Assembly: GCA_964576925.1 (NCBI GenBank)
Contig: CAZNWJ010000012.1
Location: 48,374-112,373, forward strand
Direction of reading: 5' to 3'
DNA length: 64,000 nt
DNA from: JADJGC01 sp964576925
Lineage (GTDB): Bacteria > Zixibacteria > MSB-5A5 > CAIYYT01
This document shows positions 9,073-17,333 of this stretch, piece after piece. Each line of letters begins with the position of its first letter. The first letter of the stretch is position 1. The notes under the pieces are model-generated. The model was not told the DNA's origin, ran no database searches, and saw nothing but the letters and a program-made list of their open reading frames with translations. The position numbers and the translations under genes were made by a program.

Positions 9073-10497
9073 TTACATAAGATTGAATTTCTTCAGCTTG
9101 CGGTATAGCGTCCGCTCGCCGATCCCCAAGATCGAAGCAGCTTTCTTGCGGTTGCCCCCCACCCGCTGCAGCGTTTCGCGAATCATTTGTTCTTCCATTA
9201 TCTCCAGCTCGCCCGCCGACTGCTCGGTGTGAACCGCCTGCGCCGATGCGCCGTCCGTGCCCAGACGCTCGTGAATCAGCCGTTTTAAGTCAATCACTTC
9301 GTTGGCCAGATTCAGCAGTGCCTGGTAGATCAGCCGATACCCCGACTCTTCCGATGACAGGTTAGTGACGACCGGCAGGCTGCGATCGTTTAACCTATGC
9401 TGGTCAAGCAGCGCATCCACCGTCTCGCGCCCGACCTCGCCAGCAGGATTCGACACTAACAATCGCTGCAAGAAATTCGTCAATTCGCGAATGTTTCCCG
9501 GCCACGAATAGCGCAAGAGCAGGTCGGTCGCTTCAGGACTGAAGCGAATCTTGGTTTTGAGCCGGTTCAAATTGTGCGCGATAATCGGCAGAATATCCTC
9601 CTGCCGGTCGGAGAGACGCTCCATGCGAATCGTAATCACACTCAACCGGTAATACAAATCTGCCCGGAAATTTCCGGCATCCACCTCCTGCTGCAGGTCG
9701 CGATTAGTAGCAGCGATAAATCGCACATCGACGGCGATGTTCTTGCGCCCGCCTACCGACATGAATGAGCGCGTGTCGATAGCCCGTAGAAGCTTGGCCT
9801 GCAGTCTTGGGTGCATCTCGCCGATTTCGTCAAGGAACAGCGTCCCGCCGTCCGCCTGTTGCAATAAACCCGGCTGCGTTCGGTCGGCACCGGTGAACGC
9901 GCCCTTTTCATGCCCGAACAACTCTGATTCCAGAAGCGCCTCGGGGATCGAAGCGCAGTTGATTGAGATATACTCTTTTTCCCGCCGCGGAGAATTTTCG
10001 TGAATCGCCCGCGCGATCAGTTCCTTGCCGCTGCCTGAGGGCCCCGTAACCAGCACCGAGATATTGGTTGGTGCCACCTGGCGGATTCGCCTCGCGGCCT
10101 CACGCAAATTTCGCGAGTGACCGAACATCCCTGCTGCATCCAAGAGCCGCCGCACCGCAACTGCCTCGGCAATCACTTCGCGCATTTCATCCAGCGGCAA
10201 GGCCTTGTCAACGAAGCAATCGATCCCGAGATCCTCCGGCTCGCTGCGCCGCGCAAACAAAACAATATCGGTCAGCGGTGCCTGGCGGTTCAAGCGGCGG
10301 ACAAACGGCACCGCTTCCGCGCCGAGATGTTCGAAATCCAGCGCGATAAACTTCGGCGGCGCCTTGCCGATGGCGGCTATTGCCTGCTGCGGCGTTTCCG
10401 CCCAACTGACCTCAACGTCCTTGGCACGCAGCACTGCCATCGCTTCATCAAGCAGTCGTTCCCCCCGAATCGCCAGCAGCGAATAATTCTCGTTCAA
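9073..10497 (-). CDS. NtrC-family sigma-54 activator with degenerate receiver domain
   Basis: 474 residues in three parts. Residues 1-115 resemble a receiver domain: an Asp at 54 (FIALDFEH) and a Lys at 98 (FVDKALP) are in place, but the N-terminal acidic pair is replaced by LLAIRGERLL, so phosphorylation is doubtful. Residues 130-365 are a sigma-54 interaction AAA+ domain with Walker A GPSGSGKE (152-159), the sigma-54 loop GAFTGA (199-204) and Walker B GGTLFLDEIGE. The C-terminus is a Fis-type helix-turn-helix (NRKKAASILGIGERTLYRKL). The start ATG 10497 overlaps the rnr stop by 4 bp. Intact GAFTGA means it should activate sigma-54 promoters, perhaps without phosphorylation. The target genes are unknown. 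Confidence 0.9.
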   Translation of the reverse strand: MNENYSLLAIRGERLLDEAMAVLRAKDVEVSWAETPQQAIAAIGKAPPKFIALDFEHLGAEAVPFVRRLNRQAPLTDIVLFARRSEPEDLGIDCFVDKALPLDEMREVIAEAVAVRRLLDAAGMFGHSRNLREAARRIRQVAPTNISVLVTGPSGSGKELIARAIHENSPRREKEYISINCASIPEALLESELFGHEKGAFTGADRTQPGLLQQADGGTLFLDEIGEMHPRLQAKLLRAIDTRSFMSVGGRKNIAVDVRFIAATNRDLQQEVDAGNFRADLYYRLSVITIRMERLSDRQEDILPIIAHNLNRLKTKIRFSPEATDLLLRYSWPGNIRELTNFLQRLLVSNPAGEVGRETVDALLDQHRLNDRSLPVVTNLSSEESGYRLIYQALLNLANEVIDLKRLIHERLGTDGASAQAVHTEQSAGELEIMEEQMIRETLQRVGGNRKKAASILGIGERTLYRKLKKFNLM

Positions 10498-12659
10498 CGC
10501 CAGCGCCTCCGGTTACGATAGGAATGCGCCTGCGTCCGCGGCTTGATCTGGTCCTGGATCAACCGGAAATCAATCTGCCCCGACTCGACGGCTACGTTGA
10601 TTACCTGCACCTGCACCCGGTCTCCCAGACGCAGCCGCCGCTGCGTTCGCTTGCCGATGATTTCATGCCGCTCCAGTTCAACGTGGTAGTAGTCATCTTC
10701 CAGCGTCGCCAGCCGTACCATGCCCTCAGCTCCGATATCGATCAGTCGTACGAAGAACCCGAATCCCAGCATTCCACTGATAACACCGGGTAATACCTCG
10801 CCCAACTGACGCGACAAGTACTCCGCTTGCTTGAGCGCAATCGTCTCGCGCTCGGCTTCCATGATGACGATTTCCTGTTTGGTGCAGTGCTCGCCGATGC
10901 GGTCGAGCGCCGCCTTCAATGCTCCGGACTTCGATTTCTTGAATGTGCCCGTCAGTACTTCCCGCAGCGTGCGATGCACCAGCAAGTCGGGATAGCGCCG
11001 GATCGGCGAAGTGAAATGAAGATAATGCGGGAACGCCAGCCCGAAGTGGCCGATATTCTCCGTCTGATAGCTCGCCTTCTGCATCGAGCGCACCAGGAGT
11101 TCATTGAGCAGATCCGCTTCCGCCCTTCCCTGCACGGTTTCGAGAAACTCCGCAATGTGCTTTGGCTTGGGCGGCGATCCGAACGACGCTTTGTGCCCGA
11201 AACTGCGCGCGAATTCCACGAAGTTCGAAAGCTTCTCTTCGTCCGGCGGCGGATGCACGCGATACAACGTCGGCACCGCGCGCCCGAGCATCTCCTGCGC
11301 GACGAGGCGATTGGCCAGAAGCATGAATTCCTCGATAATCCGGTGGCTCATCTTGCGCTCGCGCTTGAGTATGCGCGTCACGATACCGTAGTCATCCAGG
11401 AACACTTTGTATTCCGGCAGATCAAAATCAATCGATCCCGACCGCTGTCGCCGCGCAATCAACTTTAACGCCAGCTCGTGCATGATCCGGATCGCTTCGA
11501 CCACGCGCTTCTGCTTCTCCAGACCCTTCCCGCCATCCAGCGTCTCCTGCACCTGCTCATAGCTGAGCTTGGCGCAGGAGCGAATCACGCTCTCGTGAAG
11601 CTTATAGCGCACGACATTGCCGGTGGCGTCCAGCTCAATCATCGCCGACATCGTCAGGCGATCGACCTTCTCCTTCAACGAGCAGATGTTGTTCGACAGC
11701 TTCTCGGGGAGCATCGGCAGCACGCGGTCGACGAGGTACGCCGATGCCGTCCGATTACGCGCCTCCTTGTCGAGCTTGGTATTTGCCTGCACGTAGTGGC
11801 TGACATCCGCGATATGCACGCCGAGCCGGTAGCCGTCCCCCAGGCGTTCGATTGACACCGCATCGTCGTGATCCTTGGCGTCTTCCGGGTCAATCGTAAA
11901 TGTCACCGTCTTGCGCAGGTCCAGTCGCCGGGCAATCTCTTCCGGCGCGATCGCCTCCTCAATTGCTTCTGCCTCGGCAGACACCGGCGCCGGGAACGTC
12001 GTTGCAAGCTTGAATTTGAAGACCGTCGAAAGGACATCGACATCCTTCTCGCCGGGCATCCCCAGGACATGAAGAATTTTCCCCCGCGGATAATCCCGCG
12101 CGTCAGTCCATTCCTGCAAATGCGCAACCACCTTGGTGCCGTCTTTGATCGGTGTCCCCTTCGGCGGCTCAACCCGGATTTCGATCTTCATCCGCGGATC
12201 ATCCGGCAGCACAAACGTGTGGAACCGGCTCTGGAAATACTTCCCAACGATCTCGGTTGTCGCCCGCTCCAGAACTCGCACGATCTCTCCGGCTGGCCGC
12301 GTCCGCCGCGCCGCCGGCAGAAGTCTGACCTCGACATTGTCTCCGTGAAGTGCGTTCGCCAACCCCCATTCCTCAATTACTATTTCTTCTTTATCCCCCT
12401 CTGGCTGTACAAACGCCCGCCCTGACTTGGTCATACTCAATGTCCCGACGATCAGTTCTTCGGCCTTCTTCTGTCCCCCCAGCCGCCCGCCACGCTGACG
12501 ATTGACTTTGCCTGATCGCATAAGCTCTTTGACCGTCCGACGGAAATTGGCATACTCTGCTGCCGGAACCTTCATCGACTTGGCCAACTCGCGAATCTTG
12601 AGCGGCCGCTTTCCCATCTGCTCGAGATAGGCAATGATCTGTGCTTCCAGCTTTTTCAT
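10494..12659 (-). CDS. rnr: Ribonuclease R (VacB/RNase II family 3'-5' exoribonuclease)
   Basis: 721 residues, the usual size for RNase R. The N-terminus has a winged-helix segment (MKKLEAQIIAYLEQMGKRPL). Cold-shock-like OB domains follow (LSMTKSGRAFVQPE). The RNB catalytic domain contains FTIDPEDAKDHDDAVSIE, holding the catalytic Asp cluster, and RVHPPPDEEKL and HFTSPIRRYPDLLVHR further on. A C-terminal S1 domain (GVISGMLGFGFFVRL) and an Arg-rich tail (YRNRRRWR) complete it. The enzyme degrades structured RNA processively. The start is ATG 12659, which has no Shine-Dalgarno and lies 6 nt after a strong promoter. The stop overlaps the downstream regulator start by ATGA. Confidence 0.95.
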   Translation of the reverse strand: MKKLEAQIIAYLEQMGKRPLKIRELAKSMKVPAAEYANFRRTVKELMRSGKVNRQRGGRLGGQKKAEELIVGTLSMTKSGRAFVQPEGDKEEIVIEEWGLANALHGDNVEVRLLPAARRTRPAGEIVRVLERATTEIVGKYFQSRFHTFVLPDDPRMKIEIRVEPPKGTPIKDGTKVVAHLQEWTDARDYPRGKILHVLGMPGEKDVDVLSTVFKFKLATTFPAPVSAEAEAIEEAIAPEEIARRLDLRKTVTFTIDPEDAKDHDDAVSIERLGDGYRLGVHIADVSHYVQANTKLDKEARNRTASAYLVDRVLPMLPEKLSNNICSLKEKVDRLTMSAMIELDATGNVVRYKLHESVIRSCAKLSYEQVQETLDGGKGLEKQKRVVEAIRIMHELALKLIARRQRSGSIDFDLPEYKVFLDDYGIVTRILKRERKMSHRIIEEFMLLANRLVAQEMLGRAVPTLYRVHPPPDEEKLSNFVEFARSFGHKASFGSPPKPKHIAEFLETVQGRAEADLLNELLVRSMQKASYQTENIGHFGLAFPHYLHFTSPIRRYPDLLVHRTLREVLTGTFKKSKSGALKAALDRIGEHCTKQEIVIMEAERETIALKQAEYLSRQLGEVLPGVISGMLGFGFFVRLIDIGAEGMVRLATLEDDYYHVELERHEIIGKRTQRRLRLGDRVQVQVINVAVESGQIDFRLIQDQIKPRTQAHSYRNRRRWR

Positions 12660-12665
12660 TAACAG

Positions 12666-12694
12666 ATTTTACAACTGAGATCGCTTGAAGTCAA
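12666..12694 (-). promoter_or_regulatory. Sigma-70-type promoter of rnr, leaderless
   Basis: TTGACT (12689-12694), 17-nt spacer, TAAAAT (12666-12671) on the minus strand. Six bases separate the -10 box from the ATG, leaving no room for a ribosome binding site. Confidence 0.65.
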
Positions 12695-12744
12695 TCTTAT
12701 CTGTCAGGATGATTTTCGATGTGTCAAAATGGCAGTGAAATTTG

Positions 12745-12772
12745 CCCCCGTAGGTCCGACTTCAGTCGGATT
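12745..12772. repeat. Palindromic repeat, copy 1 (TCCGACTTCAGTCGGA core)
   Basis: CCCCCGTAGGTCCGACTTCA followed by GTCGGATT. The core TCCGACTTCAGTCGGA has 7-bp complementary arms. A nearly identical copy in the same orientation lies at 12946. Confidence 0.7.
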
Positions 12773-12788
12773 CTCTTCTAACCGCGTT

Positions 12789-12844
12789 GCGTCAGGTCTT
12801 GATCCCGACCGAGCGCCAGCGAGGGCGGGATTGTGACCTGACGC
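12789..12844. repeat. Long-hairpin repeat, copy A
   Basis: A 56-nt unit with outer arms GCGTCAGGTC / GACCTGACGC, then TTG on the left opposite TGT on the right, then an inner stem ATCCC / GGGAT. It belongs to the family also found at 23975, 36048 and, diverged, 27608. Confidence 0.8.
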
Positions 12845-12868
12845 CATCTCGCCAGTCTTCTCGGTGAT

Positions 12869-12934
12869 GTCATTGCGGGGAGCGAACGGACTCTCCATAT
12901 GTCCGCCGACCTCTTGCCGCGACGAAGCAATCTC
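12869..12934. repeat. GTCATTGCG...GAAGCAATCT dispersed repeat
   Basis: Begins GTCATTGCGGGGAGCGAACG and ends CGCGACGAAGCAATCTC. The ends are imperfect inverted repeats (CATTGCG / CGAAGCAAT). It is the same family as the tandem array at 24175 and the copy at 27527. Confidence 0.8.
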
Positions 12935-12945
12935 ATCCTGAAGGT

Positions 12946-12975
12946 ACCCCCTGTAGCTCCGACTTCAGTCGGATT
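12946..12975. repeat. Palindromic repeat, copy 2
   Basis: ACCCCCTGTAGCTCCGACTT followed by CAGTCGGATT, in the same orientation as the copy at 12745. The pair brackets the other two repeats in this gap. Confidence 0.7.
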
Positions 12976-12980
12976 GCCCT

Positions 12981-13529
12981 TCACTCCGCCATAAACCGCT
13001 CATACACCGCCTGGGCCGTTCTGTCAAAACACGCAAACACGACCACCTCAACCGAAGAATACCGCACCACCGCCACTCGTGCCTCCTCTACCGCGATCCG
13101 CGTCGCTGCCTCCAACGGGTATCCGTAGGCGCCCGTGCTGATCGCCGGGAAAGCAATCGTCCGAAGTTGGCTGTCGATCATGATCTCGAAGCAGCGCCGA
13201 TAGCATGAACGCAATTGCTCCGCTTCGCCATGGCCTCCGCCCCCCCAGATGGGTCCTACTGTATGAATCACAAACCTGGCCCGCAGATTGTACCCCTTGG
13301 TCATCTTTGCCTCGCCGGTCTGGCAACCACCAAGCCCGCGGCATTCTTCCAGAAGTTGCGGTCCCGCCGCGCGATGAATCGCTCCGTCAACGCCGCCCCC
13401 GCCGAGCAATGTACTGTTCGCGGCATTGACAATCGCGTCAACCGCCAACTCAGTGATCGAGCCGAGATACGTTGTGATTCTTGGGTTAACTGGCTCTTGA
13501 AGCGAACTGATATCCGAGATCTCGTTCAC
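12981..13529 (-). CDS. Macro-domain ADP-ribose-binding protein (O-acetyl-ADP-ribose deacetylase type)
   Basis: 182 residues. A complete macro domain of the YmdB/TARG type: DAIVNAANSTLLGGGGVDGA (adenine and distal ribose binding), then FVIHTVGPIWGGG and the phosphate-binding loop AFPAISTGAYGYPLE. Such enzymes remove ADP-ribose from O-acetyl-ADP-ribose or from modified targets in the cytoplasm. The start is GTG 13529, 14 bp after the mreB stop, so it is probably cotranscribed with mreB. No ADP-ribosyltransferase is visible nearby, so a toxin-antitoxin role is not supported. The family call is firm; the substrate is not known. Confidence 0.9.
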   Translation of the reverse strand: MNEISDISSLQEPVNPRITTYLGSITELAVDAIVNAANSTLLGGGGVDGAIHRAAGPQLLEECRGLGGCQTGEAKMTKGYNLRARFVIHTVGPIWGGGGHGEAEQLRSCYRRCFEIMIDSQLRTIAFPAISTGAYGYPLEAATRIAVEEARVAVVRYSSVEVVVFACFDRTAQAVYERFMAE

Positions 13530-13543
13530 GAATGCAGCGGCAT

Positions 13544-14572
13544 CTAATCCCGGCGGCTGCGGATCAAGACCTTTGAGAACTTAGTCATGTTCTCCAGTAC
13601 CGCGCCTGTTCCGCGCGCTACGCAGGTCAGCGGGTCATCGGCGACGATGACCGGCAGATTCGTTTCCTGCCGAATCCGCTTGTCAAGGCCGCGCAATAGT
13701 GCTCCGCCGCCGGTCAAGATAATACCGCGGTCGAGAATATCCGAGGCCAGTTCCGGCGGCGTCTGTTCTAGCGATAGACGCACCGCATCAATGATCGCCG
13801 ACACCGGCTCGGTCAATGCCTCGCGCACCTGCGCTGAAGTCACCTTGACGTTCTTCGGTACTCCCGCCACCAGATCGCGCCCCTTGATTTCCATCGAGTC
13901 TTCGCGTTCAAGCTCGACCGCCGACCCGATCTTCATCTTGATCTCCTCCGCCGTCAAATCGCCGATCAGGAGATTGAAATTCTTCTTCATGTAGATGACG
14001 ATCGCCTCGTTCATCTCGTCGCCGGCAATACGGATTGAAGTATTGTTGACAATGCCGTTCAGGGCGATCACCGCAATCTCCGATGTTCCGCCGCCGATGT
14101 CGATAATCATGTTTCCCGAGGGCTGATCCACCGGCAGTCCGACGCCGATTGCCGCTGCCATCGGTTCCTGGATCAAGTAAACATCGCGCGCGCCGGCGTT
14201 CTCCGCCGAATCGCGCACTGCGCGTTTCTCAACCTCGGTAATCCCGGACGGCACGCAGATCACAATTCGCGGCTTCATCAGGAATTTGTGCCGCACGACC
14301 CGGCGAATGAAATCCGAAAGCAAACGTTCGGTGATCTCGAAGTCGGCGATCACCCCGTCCTTCAACGGCCGAATCGCCGCAATCTCTCCCGGCGTACGGC
14401 CAAGCATCCGCCGTGCTTCCGAGCCGATCGCCAAAATTTTGCCGCTGGCGACTTCAACCGCCACCACCGATGGTTCATTAAGCACAATCCCCTGTCCGCG
14501 CACGAATACCAGCGTGTTGGCGGTGCCGAGATCGATCCCGATATCGTTGGAAAATCTGCTAAATAAAGACAT
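13544..14572 (-). CDS. mreB: Rod-shape-determining actin-like protein MreB
   Basis: 342 residues, the standard MreB length. The actin-fold phosphate-1 motif IGIDLGTANTLVFVRG opens the protein. MIIDIGGGTSEIAVIALNGI is the phosphate-2 motif, and IILTGGGALLRGLDKRI is the adenosine-binding motif. MreB forms membrane-associated filaments that guide lateral cell-wall synthesis, so the cell is probably rod-shaped. A modest AAGG lies six bases before ATG 14572. The usual mreC and mreD do not follow; a macro-domain gene does. That separation occurs in some lineages. Confidence 0.96.
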   Translation of the reverse strand: MSLFSRFSNDIGIDLGTANTLVFVRGQGIVLNEPSVVAVEVASGKILAIGSEARRMLGRTPGEIAAIRPLKDGVIADFEITERLLSDFIRRVVRHKFLMKPRIVICVPSGITEVEKRAVRDSAENAGARDVYLIQEPMAAAIGVGLPVDQPSGNMIIDIGGGTSEIAVIALNGIVNNTSIRIAGDEMNEAIVIYMKKNFNLLIGDLTAEEIKMKIGSAVELEREDSMEIKGRDLVAGVPKNVKVTSAQVREALTEPVSAIIDAVRLSLEQTPPELASDILDRGIILTGGGALLRGLDKRIRQETNLPVIVADDPLTCVARGTGAVLENMTKFSKVLIRSRRD

Positions 14573-14639
14573 TACGCCTTATCATCCCCGTAAATGGCGC
14601 ACAAGTTAGGAAGTTTTCAATTCCCGGCAACAAAAATGT

Positions 14640-15386
14640 TTAACGCCTCTGACTCCGGCGCCTTCCGGCCGCCGCATGAAACGCCGCAAAGATCTTTCGG
14701 CTCACCGGATCGTGCGACCACGCCTCCGGATGCCACTGAACTCCGAGCGTAAATCCGTCCGATTCCACGGCTTCTACCACTCCATCGGCAGATTGCGCGC
14801 AAATCCGCAGCCCGTCTCCCAACTTCTTGATCGCCTGGTGGTGGGCTGTGTTCGTTTCAAACTCCGAGGTCTCTGTAACTCGATGCAAAAGCGTCCCGGG
14901 CACAACCATCACGTTGTGCCGGGTCGAGAAGTCCAGTTCACCGACCTGCGAATGATTCCCGGCTCCCGGCTGGTATGACAGGTCCTGGAACAAGCTCCCG
15001 CCAAAGGCCACGTTCATGATCTGCAACCCCCGGCAGATCCCCAGGATCGGGATCTGCTTCTGGAACGCCGCCCGCATCAACTTCGCTTCAAATTGATCCC
15101 GCCGCGGCATCTGCGGCTTGCAGAGCGGGTCAATCGCCTCCCCGTATAACTCTGGATTGACGTCTTCGCCGCCGACGAAAAACACTCCATCAACCAGGGC
15201 GCAATAATCCTCGATATGTTCGTGGTGCTCCGTCAGCGGAATCGCAATCGGCACGCTCCCTGACAACTCAATGGATTCGTAGTAGTGCTGCTTCAAGTGC
15301 TCGAAGCGATACGATGGCAGCGCCTTGAAATCATGGTCTTCAATGGTGAGCGCCAGAACGACGCCGATGACCGGTTTGTCTTTCAT
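14640..15386 (-). CDS. Class I glutamine amidotransferase-like hydrolase (gamma-glutamyl-GABA hydrolase family)
   Basis: 248 residues of the peptidase C26/PuuD family. The nucleophile C118 lies in LGICRGLQIMNVAFGG, and the His-Glu pair in GVQWHPEAWSHDP completes the triad. VDGVFFVGGEDVNPELYG is the oxyanion-side motif of the family. Members hydrolyse gamma-glutamyl amides such as gamma-glutamyl-GABA in polyamine breakdown, but some act on other gamma-glutamyl compounds, and no putrescine pathway genes are nearby. It starts 36 bp after tamA ends, in the same direction, so it may share the tamB-tamA transcript. Confidence 0.88.
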   Translation of the reverse strand: MKDKPVIGVVLALTIEDHDFKALPSYRFEHLKQHYYESIELSGSVPIAIPLTEHHEHIEDYCALVDGVFFVGGEDVNPELYGEAIDPLCKPQMPRRDQFEAKLMRAAFQKQIPILGICRGLQIMNVAFGGSLFQDLSYQPGAGNHSQVGELDFSTRHNVMVVPGTLLHRVTETSEFETNTAHHQAIKKLGDGLRICAQSADGVVEAVESDGFTLGVQWHPEAWSHDPVSRKIFAAFHAAAGRRRSQRR

Positions 15387-15422
15387 TTCCGAGGCACCGC
15401 CGTGTGAGTTCGTCCTGAATGG

Positions 15423-17333
15423 TTAGAAGGCATACAGTATCCCTACATGAAAATTGCCGCCGGCATCGACCCGGTTGATCCCCAGGCGCTGCCCGTAATC
15501 GAGTCGAATCGGTCCGACCGGCGACATGAATTGCAGCCCGACACCGGTCACCACCGCCACTTGTTTGAGTGTTACGTTACGCAGCTTGTCAACGTTGAAC
15601 CCGGCGTCGATAAAATACGACCCCCAGAACTTCCCAAACAGCGGCTTGCGAATCTCAAGGTTGAGAAGCGCCGTTGCTTCGCCGCCAACAGGGACATCGG
15701 TGGTGTCGGTCGTCCCGTCGTCATTCTTCGTAATCAAGAGATCGTGCGGCCCGAAATCGCTCTCCGGAAATCCGCGCATCGTGTATGCGCCACCCAGGTA
15801 GAATCGCTCCTTGCTCGGTACCTCATCCGATGTACCGAATTCGTTGACATAGCCCAGCCGAATCCGCGAGGCAAACACGGTCCGGCGGCTCCAGAGATTG
15901 TATTTCGACCAACTATAAAGCAGCTTGATGAAATCGTTATCGCCGCCGAGGATGCCGCCGACGTATTCGAAACGATAGATCGTGTACGAACCGCTGCTCG
16001 GATTGTAGCGGCTCTGGATCGGCCGGCTGTCGCGCTCCAATTGGCAGATAAAGCGCCGATTAATCGTGATCCCCTCGTCGGCGCCGGCGGCCTTGAATTG
16101 GACCGAGTCGATGTCCACCTGCTCGTAGTTAAGCGATGTCAACAGCTTGGTCTTCAACGAGAACTCGCGCACCGTCGTAGCGTCGATCGTGACCAGGCGA
16201 TAGTGGTATTTCTGCCCCGGCGAGATTGCCCGCGGCTCGTAACGGAACGTCAGGATCAACGGCATCCTGATCTTGAACAGGTAAGGCTCCGTGTAAGCGA
16301 ACTGGTACTTAGGGCGAATCAACAGCGTGTCGACAAACGTAAACGTCGTCGTCACCGAAAACGTCGCATTGCGCCCCGTCCCGGCGATGTTACGATCACC
16401 GAACGACCCCACGGCGTTGGCAGCGATGCCGGCGTCCCTGTCCTGAGCCGCCCCGGCCCCGATCGCCGCAAAACGCGGTTTGCGTTCGACGGCACTCACA
16501 AAGAAGTTCGGCTGCAGGCTGTCACGCGCCGTCATCGAATCCGGCAGCCGCAACGTCACGAAATTGAACAATCCGGTGCGGATTAGTCGCTGCTGCGATT
16601 CAAAGAATTTGTCGCGCGAATAGATGTCGTTCTTCTTGAAAGTGATTTCCTGCCGGAACACGTTCGGTCGCGTGCGCAGGTTCGTATCCACGACAACGTC
16701 GCCGAAAAGCACCAGCTGGTTCCGCGTAACATTCACGTTGACCGTGGCCGTAGCGTTCGCCGAGTCCTTGGCGACCGCAATGGCAACGTCGGCGTACGGA
16801 TACCCTTTGTTTGCGAAAATAGCCTTGATCCCGTTACGCACATCCTGGATCGCAAATCCATTCAGGTACTGCCCCGCCCGCAGCGGATCGGCCTCGACAG
16901 CGATCCGATAGCCGTCGCTGCCGAGATCCCCGCCAAGATTCATCTCGCTGATCCGGTAGCGGCGCCCTTCGACGATCCTGATATTGACCACCGCCGTTTC
17001 CGGCTTCTGCCCCGGTACCAGCGAGATCTTGACTTCCACTTCATCAAAACCCCGGCTGCGATAGAAATATTGGAGCAGGATCATATCCCGCTCGTAGCTG
17101 ATTTTGGTGTAGCGGTTGGCACGCATCAGCCCGACGCCTTGCCAGAAGCCGTCCTCGCGCGACGCCAGGTTCTTGCGAATCGTCTTTTCGTCGAACGTGA
17201 CGTTGCCGGTGATGACGATCTTCTCAATCTTCGGACGCTTGCTGAGCATGCGCCCGAGTTCTTTGTCCTGAGACCCTCGCAGTTCACAGGCAGACAAGAC
17301 CAGTATCGCCAGAACGATTCTCAGCCAGCTCAC
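15423..17333 (-). CDS. tamA: TamA/BamA-family outer-membrane assembly protein
   Basis: 636 residues. Three POTRA-like repeats lie in the first 300 residues (KIEKIVITGNVTFDEKTI, then YRISEMNLGGD, then LVLFGDVVVDTNLRTRPNVF), each with the typical opening strand-turn-helix. The Omp85 barrel follows, with RFYLGGAYTMRGFPESDFGP matching the conserved lid-lock loop (xRGF) and MSPVGPIRLDYGQRLG near the end. The first 16 residues end in LVLSAC, a lipobox-like sequence that is odd for an Omp85 protein. It overlaps the tamB stop region by ATGA (17330-17333), so the pair is translationally coupled, which supports TamA over BamA. Confidence 0.88.
   Translation of the reverse strand: MSWLRIVLAILVLSACELRGSQDKELGRMLSKRPKIEKIVITGNVTFDEKTIRKNLASREDGFWQGVGLMRANRYTKISYERDMILLQYFYRSRGFDEVEVKISLVPGQKPETAVVNIRIVEGRRYRISEMNLGGDLGSDGYRIAVEADPLRAGQYLNGFAIQDVRNGIKAIFANKGYPYADVAIAVAKDSANATATVNVNVTRNQLVLFGDVVVDTNLRTRPNVFRQEITFKKNDIYSRDKFFESQQRLIRTGLFNFVTLRLPDSMTARDSLQPNFFVSAVERKPRFAAIGAGAAQDRDAGIAANAVGSFGDRNIAGTGRNATFSVTTTFTFVDTLLIRPKYQFAYTEPYLFKIRMPLILTFRYEPRAISPGQKYHYRLVTIDATTVREFSLKTKLLTSLNYEQVDIDSVQFKAAGADEGITINRRFICQLERDSRPIQSRYNPSSGSYTIYRFEYVGGILGGDNDFIKLLYSWSKYNLWSRRTVFASRIRLGYVNEFGTSDEVPSKERFYLGGAYTMRGFPESDFGPHDLLITKNDDGTTDTTDVPVGGEATALLNLEIRKPLFGKFWGSYFIDAGFNVDKLRNVTLKQVAVVTGVGLQFMSPVGPIRLDYGQRLGINRVDAGGNFHVGILYAF

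Larger units (their letters stand above)
12660..12980. other. Non-coding, repeat-filled gap upstream of rnr
   Basis: Between the rnr promoter and the macro-domain gene I see no gene. In order it holds a palindromic repeat, a long hairpin repeat, a GTCATTGCG-type repeat and a second copy of the palindromic repeat. Short frames across it have no support. Confidence 0.7.

Noticed and set aside
12981..13529. Macro-domain protein as the antitoxin of a DarT-like toxin-antitoxin pair
   Set aside because: No ADP-ribosyltransferase gene is adjacent; the neighbour is mreB.
15447..16586. 379-codon plus-strand frame antisense to tamA
   Set aside because: A shadow of a well-supported Omp85 gene.
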